Position numbers and translations under genes: made by a program
The notes under the pieces: generated by a model
The model's database searches: none
What the model was told of the DNA's origin: nothing
What the model saw: only the letters and a program-made list of their open reading frames with translations
Part shown: piece after piece, positions 15,879 through 23,062 of the stretch
Numbering within the stretch: position 1 is the first letter of the stretch
Layout: every line of letters begins with the position of its first letter
Origin: an uncultured Flavobacterium sp.
GTDB lineage: Bacteria > Bacteroidota > Bacteroidia > Flavobacteriales > Flavobacteriaceae
Assembly: GCF_946481155.1 (NCBI RefSeq)
Contig: NZ_CAMLMK010000041.1
Span: forward strand, 1 to 23,636
DNA: 23,636 bases
Direction: 5' to 3'

Positions 15879-16945
15879 TTTCGATTGTCTTTACATATCG
15901 CAACCGTTCCATTGAAATAGTCAGACGCTGCCTGGATTCCTTGTCATTACAATCAGACAAAGGGTTTAAAGTTTTTTTGGTGAATTACGGAAGCGACGAA
16001 TTGCATACCAATGCTATAAAGGATCTGGTACCGCAATACTCCTATCTGGCATACATCGAATGTCCTGTTTCCGCACAGCTTTGGAATAAGAGCAGGGCAA
16101 TTAATATCGTATTGCAACAATGTGATACACCATATTTTTTCGTTGGCGATATTGATATGATGTTCCGTGCAGATTTTGTCGGGACATTGCAGCAACTAAA
16201 AGAGACAGCTAAGCCGGTTTATTTCCAGGTTGGTTTTTTAAGCCAGGAAGCGTCTTCGCAACAGAAAGCATTTCAGGACTATCCTATAGCGTTCCTTTCT
16301 ACCCGCGAGGCTACAGGAATGACACTATATCCTACTGATTTGCTGCGAAAAATTAACGGTTACGATGAATTTTATCACGGATGGGGAGCAGAAGATACCG
16401 ATGTTCATGTCCGACTAAATAATGCAGGCCATTCGGTTGCATTTTACGATACTGAAGTCCTGATGCTACATCAATGGCACCCGAAAACATACAGAAGCAA
16501 AGACAGTAAAGAGCCTTTTCATAGCGGACTCGAACAAATCAATCACAAATACCTAAGCCAGACTAAAGGAAATGACATTGTGAAAGCCAATCTTTTTTTT
16601 GGATATGGCATTCAGCCTCTGGCGGAAGAATACACTCAGCTGCAGCAGCCTCAAAAGCAAATCGAAATTACCAATGAAATTAACGAAGTAGATGCTTTTC
16701 TGGAGGGTGCATTAGATAATTTTCGCGATTGTATACTTTCGGTAAAATTCATTTCCCATCCTCTCGAAAATGATTTTAAGAATCGTCTTAAGGCTTTTAT
16801 GGGTAAGAAGCATCTTAAATTCTATCCGATGGAAACCGTAAATAACAAAGTTTTGATGGCTGTCATTTCCAGATTCCGAAACAATCCTTATGAAGTCGAG
16901 TTTCTGCAAGACCAACAAATTGTAACTTTAAAAATAAAAAAGTAA
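15875..16945 (+). CDS. Glycosyltransferase, GT-A fold, with a galactosyltransferase-like acceptor motif
   Basis: This 356-aa protein starts at TTG (15875-15877), which shares bases with the upstream TGA. No ATG near the domain boundary is available, and ISIVFTYRNRS at residue 2 is a proper GT2-like first strand, so the TTG start is credible. The DxD motif is FVGDIDMMF (Asp92/Asp94). The later segment GYDEFYHGWGAEDTDVHVRL resembles the GWGxED motif of beta-galactosyl and chondroitin-type transferases, where the acidic pair acts in catalysis or acceptor binding. The last 80 or so residues do not belong to the core and I cannot assign them. The next gene's ATG overlaps the stop by one base. Confidence 0.75.
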   Translation: MISIVFTYRNRSIEIVRRCLDSLSLQSDKGFKVFLVNYGSDELHTNAIKDLVPQYSYLAYIECPVSAQLWNKSRAINIVLQQCDTPYFFVGDIDMMFRADFVGTLQQLKETAKPVYFQVGFLSQEASSQQKAFQDYPIAFLSTREATGMTLYPTDLLRKINGYDEFYHGWGAEDTDVHVRLNNAGHSVAFYDTEVLMLHQWHPKTYRSKDSKEPFHSGLEQINHKYLSQTKGNDIVKANLFFGYGIQPLAEEYTQLQQPQKQIEITNEINEVDAFLEGALDNFRDCILSVKFISHPLENDFKNRLKAFMGKKHLKFYPMETVNNKVLMAVISRFRNNPYEVEFLQDQQIVTLKIKK

Positions 16946-18087
16946 TGCGAATCCTAATGGTCTCGATGCCTTCATTACATTTTTTTCGCTGGGCCAATCA
17001 GTTAAAGGATGCCGGGCATGAAGTGTATTGGTTTGATATTAAGGATGGCGGGCAGAAAGTTTCCAGGATAGACTGGATCCGTCAGATTACGGGGTGGAAA
17101 CTGAAATACAACTACCCGGGACGTTACTTCATAAAAAATAAGTTGCCACAGCTGTATAAATTAATCCAAAAAATTAACGAGCACAACGCCGCTAAAATAT
17201 TTGAACAGCATTTGCTGGAAATAAAGCCAGATGCGGTGCATAGTTTTGCATTATATGTCTCCTGCAGTCCGATCATTTCCGTAATGGAAAAATATACGGA
17301 TATGAAATGGATTTACTCTTCGTGGGGATCGGACCTGTTCTATTTTCAGCATGAGGCAAATCATTTAAAAGATATCCAAAGAGTGTTGCCAAGAGTGAAT
17401 TATCTTTTCACGGATTGCCAACGCGATTATCAAATCGCCAAAAAATATGGGTTTACAGGAGAATTTTTGGGAGTTTATCCGGGCGGCGGCGGATTTCATT
17501 TGGAGACGATGGAAGATTATGCCCTGCCTCTTGAAAAGCGAAAAACAATACTTATTAAAGGTTTTCAGGGACGTTCCGGAAGAGCAATACCTGTCCTAAA
17601 AGCTGTCGAAAAGCTGAAAACAGAGTTACGTGATTACACCGTTGTAGTTTTTGGAGCAGATTCACCTGTCTATAAATTTTTAAAAACATCACCGCTTAAG
17701 CAATGGAATAATTTTCAATTGCACGGAAAAATGACACATGAGGAAGTTTTGAAATTAATGGGAGCTTCACGTATTTATATCGGAAACAGTAATTCAGATG
17801 GTATTCCCAATACACTGCTGGAAGCCATTTGTATGAACGTTTTTCCGATTCAGTCCAACCCGGGAAACGTGACGGAAGAAATTATTGTTAATGGGCTAAA
17901 CGGACTCCTAATCGAAGATTGCGAAGATATTTCAGAAATCAAGAAGCATATTGAAACCGTCCTGAGCCACATTGATTTTACCGTAGCGCAAAAATTCAAT
18001 GAAAATATCATTAAGGATTTGAGTTATTCGGCCGTTCAGGCTAAAGTGCTTCAGAAATATGCTGATGTCGACAGGCTTAAAATTTAA
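16945..18087 (+). CDS. Glycosyltransferase, GT-B fold (family 4-like)
   Basis: This 380-aa protein begins MRILMVSMPSLHFFRWANQL, a GT4-type first strand and loop. The C-terminal nucleotide-binding half contains TILIKGFQGRSGRAIPVLKA, VVVFGADSP, and near residues 273-310 the family pattern LMGASRIYIGNSNSDGIPNT, then LLEAICMNVFPIQSNPGNVTE (an E-x7-E-like region). It is a retaining transferase by family; the sugar is unknown. It is the last gene of the overlapping plus-strand chain that starts at wzm, and its stop codon overlaps by 4 nt the stop of the convergent membrane-protein gene, leaving no room for an intrinsic terminator between them. Confidence 0.82.
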   Translation: MRILMVSMPSLHFFRWANQLKDAGHEVYWFDIKDGGQKVSRIDWIRQITGWKLKYNYPGRYFIKNKLPQLYKLIQKINEHNAAKIFEQHLLEIKPDAVHSFALYVSCSPIISVMEKYTDMKWIYSSWGSDLFYFQHEANHLKDIQRVLPRVNYLFTDCQRDYQIAKKYGFTGEFLGVYPGGGGFHLETMEDYALPLEKRKTILIKGFQGRSGRAIPVLKAVEKLKTELRDYTVVVFGADSPVYKFLKTSPLKQWNNFQLHGKMTHEEVLKLMGASRIYIGNSNSDGIPNTLLEAICMNVFPIQSNPGNVTEEIIVNGLNGLLIEDCEDISEIKKHIETVLSHIDFTVAQKFNENIIKDLSYSAVQAKVLQKYADVDRLKI

Positions 18088-19403
18088 TGGAGTATATTTT
18101 TTAAGTTTTCCCGTAAAATTGCCGAGAGGAAATTATGATCCAACAGAATGAACTGCAATTGGAAAAGCGTTAGGATGGCAAAGTTGATCTTCAAAAAAAG
18201 CTGTCTTTTTGTTTCTTCGTATGTTCCGTAGTATTGGGATAGCTGATGAAAAACAAGTATTCCCAAATAAATAAAGGAAGTGTACCATCGGGCCTCTATC
18301 ATCGTAAAGGAAACGAAGGAAATAAAGAGGGTATGCAGCCAAAATGCATTAATTAATTTGGATGAAAATTTGAATTTTTCGGAGAGTCTCGAATAGTTTT
18401 TCAGTCCGATATAAAAGAAATAAATCAAAAACACAATCCCGATTCCAAAGAAACAGAAATAGATAGCAGTTATCGAATTGTAAAAATTTTTCACAAAAGA
18501 ATAAGCGGTTATTTTAGGATTAAAGGTAATTGTCTTAAAAAATGTTTTAGGCAGATTTTCATCTCCATTTTCATCAATATAAGCTTGAAGTTCTTCCCAA
18601 GTAACCCTTTTTCCGTCTTCGAGTTTGTTTTCATAAATTAATACTTGTGAAAGGTAATTTTTCTGCGACCATTTCAATCCATTTTTAGGCTCTTTGTCCT
18701 GTTCTGAAATGCCATTGCCACAAAGTAGGGAAGGCAGGTGGAAAAGCAATCCCAATAGCAATCCCGGAATAGCAGTTATTAGAATATTTTTAAAAGGCTT
18801 CCATATAAAAAATATGTAGCATGGAACTACAAGGAAAGCCAGTAGTCGTGTGCCAAAAAGCAAACCAATAATAATTCCTAAATAAATCAGATTGAGTGTA
18901 GTTCTTTTTTTGAAATGAATATTATAAAGCACAAAAAAACTACAGGCGATCAGTAAATGAAAAAGCGAATCGTTAATTCCTTGCCAGTAAATACGGAAAC
19001 CCAGAAAGGATAGCATAAATATCAAAGCGGAAAAAAAATAAATTCCTGAAAGATTGAGTTTTTTTCTGGCAAAGTAGAGGACCAATAGTATCGTTGCCAG
19101 GGTTGACAACAAGGAGATGGTTCGGAAAGCATAGAGCGGATTATCAATAAAAAAATTAAAGAAAACACCTAAAACAGAAAATAAAGGGGAAATTTTTCCT
19201 CGGCATAATTCATGATATAATCCATTGCGGGATATAGCGTCAAACGATTCCAGAAAACAGGTTTCATCTCCAATCGGACCACTTGTGGATATGAAAAGAT
19301 GCGTTTTTAAAAAAAAGTAAACAAGAGTGATAAAGAGTGATAAAGCAGCAAAGCTTTTAACGGAAGTGATTTTATTAAGAAATTGTCGAATAGTTACTTT
19401 CAT
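18084..19403 (-). CDS. Polytopic membrane protein, possible GT-C fold glycosyltransferase
   Basis: This 439-aa minus-strand protein has about ten hydrophobic segments, starting near residues 17-37 (AALSLFITLVYFFLKTHLF). The first extracytoplasmic loop carries an acidic pair, GPIGDET (Asp46/Glu47), followed by a short amphipathic region and closely spaced helices. This layout resembles GT-C enzymes of the ArnT/PMT type, which use polyprenyl-phosphate sugars in the periplasm. A soluble loop of roughly 90 residues lies in the middle (about 225-300). It could equally be a Wzy-like polymerase or another EPS membrane protein, so I leave it unnamed. It is convergent with the upstream glycosyltransferase and divergent from the nonulosonate module. 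Confidence 0.55.
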   Translation of the reverse strand: MKVTIRQFLNKITSVKSFAALSLFITLVYFFLKTHLFISTSGPIGDETCFLESFDAISRNGLYHELCRGKISPLFSVLGVFFNFFIDNPLYAFRTISLLSTLATILLVLYFARKKLNLSGIYFFSALIFMLSFLGFRIYWQGINDSLFHLLIACSFFVLYNIHFKKRTTLNLIYLGIIIGLLFGTRLLAFLVVPCYIFFIWKPFKNILITAIPGLLLGLLFHLPSLLCGNGISEQDKEPKNGLKWSQKNYLSQVLIYENKLEDGKRVTWEELQAYIDENGDENLPKTFFKTITFNPKITAYSFVKNFYNSITAIYFCFFGIGIVFLIYFFYIGLKNYSRLSEKFKFSSKLINAFWLHTLFISFVSFTMIEARWYTSFIYLGILVFHQLSQYYGTYEETKRQLFLKINFAILTLFQLQFILLDHNFLSAILRENLKNILH

Positions 19404-19449
19404 TTAGTCTACTGTAATTGAGATTCTCGTAATTTAAAAAGCGTAGCTA

Positions 19450-19464
19450 AGATAAACTTTATCT
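19450..19464. promoter_or_regulatory. Perfect 7-nt-arm palindrome in the divergent gap before the nonulosonate module
   Basis: AGATAAACTTTATCT is an exact inverted repeat of two 7-nt arms around one base. It lies between the start of the minus-strand membrane protein (19403) and the neuA-like gene (19520). Its left arm read on the minus strand (TATCT) sits in a TATCTTAG box, one base off the -7 consensus, so it could be an operator. An AT-rich palindrome of this size can also arise by chance. Confidence 0.3.
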
Positions 19465-19495
19465 TCACAAAAACGGTTTTTTTAAATTTAAAAGC

Positions 19496-19503
19496 TATTT
19501 TTG
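19496..19503 (+). promoter_or_regulatory. -7 box upstream of the neuA-like gene
   Basis: TATTTTTG matches TAnnTTTG and lies 16 nt before the ATG at 19520 (25 nt before the alternative ATG at 19529). No good -33 element is visible. It would start transcription of the nonulosonate module. Confidence 0.45.
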
Positions 19504-19519
19504 AATGTAGTAAAAAGCG

Positions 19520-20698
19520 ATGATTTATATGTTGAAAAAAATAGGTATTATCCCGTTGCGTAAGGGATCCAAAGGAATTCCGGGAAAGAATAAAAAGAAA
19601 ATGGTGGGACGTCCGCTTTTTGCCTGGGTACTTGGAGAGGCAGTATTTTCTGATTTAGATGAAGTATATGTCTTTACGGATGATACGGAAATCATAGAAT
19701 ATGTAACAAGAGAATATCATTGGACCTCAAAAGTAAAAGCTTTATTGCGGAATGATGAAAATGCAAACGACACCGCTTCTACCGAAAGTGCCATGATTGA
19801 GTTTGCAGAAAAAATCAATTACGATTTTTCGATCTTATGCTTATTACAGGCTACTTCGCCCTTAACAAGAGCAGCGGATATCAATAATGTGATAAAAAAG
19901 ATAACCGAGGAGTCCCATGATTCGGCTTTAAGTGTAGTGAAGACGCATCGTTTTACCTGGAATGCCAAAGGAGAGCCTCAAAATTATGATGTTTTTAAAA
20001 GACCGCGACGACAGGATTTTGAAGGTCTGTTAATTGAAAATGGAGCTGTTTATGCGACAACGAAAGCCGCTTTTCAGCAAACCCGTAACAGAATAAGCAG
20101 CAACATTGGTCTCGTGGAAATGCCGGAAGATACTTTAATGGAAATAGACAGTCTATCCGATTGGTCTATAATAGAAAATCTTCTCGCGGAACGCCTTAAG
20201 AGCCAGAAAAGCTTACAACGTATCGATTATCTAATGCTGGATGTTGATGGCGTATTTACCGATGGAGGCATTTATTATGATGCCAATGGGGAACTGGCCA
20301 AAAAATTTGACATGCGCGATGGCATGGGATTGGAAATTCTGAGACAGCATAATGTTCAGGTTGTGGTAATTACCTCAGAAAATTCACCACTTGTGGCCGC
20401 ACGTATGAAAAAACTGCAAATTGAAAACGTATTTTTAGGTGTTAAGGATAAATTTTCTTTATTAGCCCATTTTGTTCAGGAGAAAAATAGTAGCTTTGGC
20501 GCCTTAGCTTATGTTGGTGACGATGTAAACGATTTGGCTAACATTTGTGCAGCCGGCTGGTCCTTCGTACCGGCCAATAGTATGGATGTCGTTAAAGGGC
20601 ATGCTGATTTTATTCTGTCCAAAGAATCGGGCAATGGCGCCATCAGAGAAGTTTGTGAAATTATAATTAAGTACAATAAACGATATGAACACCTATAA
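19520..20698 (+). CDS. CMP-nonulosonate synthetase fused to a KdsC-like HAD phosphatase
   Basis: This 392-aa two-domain enzyme begins at the ATG at 19520; a second ATG three codons later (19529) is also possible. Residues 1-225 are a cytidylyltransferase of the NeuA/CMAS family, with the nucleotide-binding loop IIPLRKGSKGIPGKNKKK and the segments LLQATSPLT and ENGAVYATTK. Residues 235-385 are a type C0 HAD phosphatase: LMLDVDGVFTDGG with nucleophile/acid Asp241/Asp243, VVVITSENS, a later conserved Lys in LGVKDKF, and YVGDDVNDL. This domain order is the same as in animal CMP-sialate synthetase. The fusion suggests that one protein dephosphorylates a nonulosonate-9-phosphate and activates the free acid as its CMP derivative (inference). 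The last 14 nt overlap the synthase gene. Confidence 0.88.
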   Translation: MIYMLKKIGIIPLRKGSKGIPGKNKKKMVGRPLFAWVLGEAVFSDLDEVYVFTDDTEIIEYVTREYHWTSKVKALLRNDENANDTASTESAMIEFAEKINYDFSILCLLQATSPLTRAADINNVIKKITEESHDSALSVVKTHRFTWNAKGEPQNYDVFKRPRRQDFEGLLIENGAVYATTKAAFQQTRNRISSNIGLVEMPEDTLMEIDSLSDWSIIENLLAERLKSQKSLQRIDYLMLDVDGVFTDGGIYYDANGELAKKFDMRDGMGLEILRQHNVQVVVITSENSPLVAARMKKLQIENVFLGVKDKFSLLAHFVQEKNSSFGALAYVGDDVNDLANICAAGWSFVPANSMDVVKGHADFILSKESGNGAIREVCEIIIKYNKRYEHL

Positions 20699-21560
20699 AC
20701 AACCTTATGTGATTGCTGAAATTGGATGTAATCACAAGGGCGATATGGAAATTGCAAAAGAGTTAATTAAGATTGCCAAGATATTTTGTAATGCAGATGC
20801 CGTAAAATTTCAAAAGAGAAACAATAAAGAGCTTTTAACGGAAGAGCAATACAATGCACCCCATCCAAATCCGGCCAATTCTTACGGCGATACTTATGGA
20901 GCGCACCGCGAATACCTGGAATTTGACGTTGACCAACATGCGCAATTAAAAGCATATTGTGATGAAATCGGTATCGTGTATTCGACTTCAGTTTGGGATA
21001 CTACTTCTGCTAAAGAAATAGCTTCATTGAATCCGGAATTTATTAAAATCCCTTCGGCCTGCAACAATAATTTTGAAATGCTAGGCTGGTTGTGTGATAA
21101 TTACAAAGGTGAAATCCATATTTCAACAGGGATGACAACCAAAGACGAGACCGACATTTTAGTGAATTATTTTACCGAAAAAGGGCGTAATAAAGATTTA
21201 GTGCTTTACAACTGTACTTCAGGTTATCCGGTTCCTTTTGAAGATGTTTGCCTATTGGATATCAACCTTCTGATTGAAAAATACGGCGACAAAGTGAAAC
21301 ATATCGGTTTCTCCGGCCATCACTTAGGAATAGCCGTAGACATTGCTGCCTATACTTTAGGTGCTAATATCATAGAGCGTCATTATACTATCGACAGAAC
21401 CTGGAAAGGAACGGATCACGCCGCTTCTCTGGAGCCTGAAGGAATGCGAAAACTGGCGCGTGACTTAAAGGCAGTACACAAAGCGCTTCAATTCAAGAAA
21501 CAGGATATCCTTCCAATTGAGCAGGTTCAGCGTGATAAACTGAAATACAAAAAGGTATAA
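20685..21560 (+). CDS. Nonulosonic acid synthase, NANS-like, lacking the SAF domain
   Basis: This 291-aa TIM-barrel enzyme condenses phosphoenolpyruvate with a hexose or hexosamine. The start reads YVIAEIGCNHKGDM (Glu12 and His17). Metal-ligand His212 lies in IGFSGHHLGIA and His233 in IIERHYTIDRTWKGTDHAAS, followed by LEP. These motifs, and GDTYGAHREYLEF, are closer to human NANS, which works on 6-phosphorylated substrates, than to bacterial NeuB. The protein ends at the barrel: family members usually continue with an antifreeze-like SAF domain of about 60 residues, which is absent. The next gene starts 15 bp on, and there is no broken SAF sequence. Substrate candidates are mannose-6-phosphate (product KDN-9-phosphate) or ManNAc-6-phosphate; I favour the former. 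Confidence 0.85.
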   Translation: MNTYKQPYVIAEIGCNHKGDMEIAKELIKIAKIFCNADAVKFQKRNNKELLTEEQYNAPHPNPANSYGDTYGAHREYLEFDVDQHAQLKAYCDEIGIVYSTSVWDTTSAKEIASLNPEFIKIPSACNNNFEMLGWLCDNYKGEIHISTGMTTKDETDILVNYFTEKGRNKDLVLYNCTSGYPVPFEDVCLLDINLLIEKYGDKVKHIGFSGHHLGIAVDIAAYTLGANIIERHYTIDRTWKGTDHAASLEPEGMRKLARDLKAVHKALQFKKQDILPIEQVQRDKLKYKKV

Positions 21561-21575
21561 TCCATTTATCTTTTT

Positions 21576-22976
21576 ATGAGTAAAAAAATATTTATCTTCT
21601 TACCCGATGGGGTAGGATTGCGCAATTTTGCATTTACCCGTTTCAGGGAAATAGGAGAAGCCAAAGGTTACGATATTACATATTGGAATAATACCCCGTT
21701 TTCCATCGAAAAAGAAATCGGGTTTCCGGAAGTAAAGATTGAAAACCAGGGTATTCATCCCATGACAACCGTTTATACCAGAGCGCGAAAACGTATTGAG
21801 TTAAACGTATTTGATAAGAAATTCAAGGAAACAGTTTACAATACGTATAATTTCCCACAATCTTATAAAGGACTCAAAAATGCCTTGAAGAGTGTTATGG
21901 TTGATGTTTTGGTAGCTTTATGTTCCAATGAAAAAGGAATAAAGTTTGTAAGGGATAAAATCAAAAAACTAGAACGTTCCACTGCTAAATATGCCTATTG
22001 CAAAAAACAGCTGGAGGAACACCGCCCGGATTTTATTTTTTGCACCAATCAACGTCCAACACAGGCGATAGCACCAATTTTAGCTGCCCAGGATTTAGGT
22101 ATTCCAACGGCTACGTTTATATTTTCATGGGATAATTTACCTAAGGCAACTACTTTAGTGGAAACCGATTATTATTTCGTCTGGAGCGACCACATGAAAA
22201 AAGAACTGTTGATGTATTGCCCCTATGTAGCGCCTGAAAATGTATTTGTTTCGGGAACACCGCAGTTCGAAAGTCATTTTGATACTTCTTTATTGCAGTC
22301 CAGGGAAGCCTTTTTTGAAAAGCATAACCTTGATATACAAAAAAGATACATCTGTTATTCAGGGGATGATATCGTTACCTCACCGCTGGATCAGTATTAT
22401 GTGGAGGATTTAGCAAAATCTATACGGGAATTGAATACGCAAGGCTATAATTTGGGAATGATCTACCGTAAATGCCCTGTAGATTTTACAGATCGTTATG
22501 ACGCGATTTTAGAAGAATATAAAGACGTAATCGTGTCTATTGATCCGTTATGGCGCCCTGTGGGAACAAGCTGGAATGAAATTATGCCTACAAAGGAAGA
22601 TTTTGCACTGCAGTCCAATATATGTGAGCACACCGAGTTTGTTGGAAATGTCGCGTCATCTATGGTTTTCGATTTTGTAGCACACAACAAATCCTGCCTG
22701 TTTTTTGATTATGAACAGCCCCAATTGCGAAAAGGTATCCGCGATATTGGTCAAAATTACCATTATATCCATTTCCGTTCCATGCCTTCGAAAAAGGCAG
22801 CGCTTTGGTCCTTTGATAAAAAGAATCTGACGGCCACCGTAAAAGGAATTTTAGACGGTACGGATTCCAATGTTTCGGAAGGGAAAAAATGGTTTGAAAT
22901 TATTGCAGGACCTAAACCTACACAAGCTTCGGAGAAAATTTGGGACGGTATCGACCAACTTCTGAAAAAACAATAG
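21576..22976 (+). CDS. GT-B-like protein of unknown specificity; candidate CMP-nonulosonate transferase
   Basis: I do not recognise this 466-aa protein as a named family. Its layout is two Rossmann-like halves. The first has MSKKIFIFLPDGVGLRNFAF at the start and RPDFIFCTNQRPTQAIAPIL at about 150-169. The second is preceded by YYFVWSDHMKKEL (about 199-211) and FVSGTPQFE (224-232). It ends in a segment VGNVASSMVFDFVAHNKSCL (356-375) that resembles the donor-binding region of CDP-glycerol and capsule transferases. No signal peptide or membrane helix is evident. It lies 15 bp behind the synthase gene, so cotranscription with the CMP-nonulosonate genes is very likely and the donor could be their product (inference from context). 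It could also be a surface-carbohydrate protein of another kind. Confidence 0.55.
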   Translation: MSKKIFIFLPDGVGLRNFAFTRFREIGEAKGYDITYWNNTPFSIEKEIGFPEVKIENQGIHPMTTVYTRARKRIELNVFDKKFKETVYNTYNFPQSYKGLKNALKSVMVDVLVALCSNEKGIKFVRDKIKKLERSTAKYAYCKKQLEEHRPDFIFCTNQRPTQAIAPILAAQDLGIPTATFIFSWDNLPKATTLVETDYYFVWSDHMKKELLMYCPYVAPENVFVSGTPQFESHFDTSLLQSREAFFEKHNLDIQKRYICYSGDDIVTSPLDQYYVEDLAKSIRELNTQGYNLGMIYRKCPVDFTDRYDAILEEYKDVIVSIDPLWRPVGTSWNEIMPTKEDFALQSNICEHTEFVGNVASSMVFDFVAHNKSCLFFDYEQPQLRKGIRDIGQNYHYIHFRSMPSKKAALWSFDKKNLTATVKGILDGTDSNVSEGKKWFEIIAGPKPTQASEKIWDGIDQLLKKQ

Positions 22977-23062
22977 TAAAATCGGTATAATTTATCGTAA
23001 GAGTCTGTCCGGGAAGTGTATTTTCGGTATTTTTAATGATATTTGTCAAATAAATTATTGTA

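Noticed and set aside
20685..21560. Truncation of the synthase gene by frameshift
   Set aside because: No SAF-like sequence follows in any frame before the next start at 21576, and the reading frame ends cleanly at the barrel, so the short form looks native.
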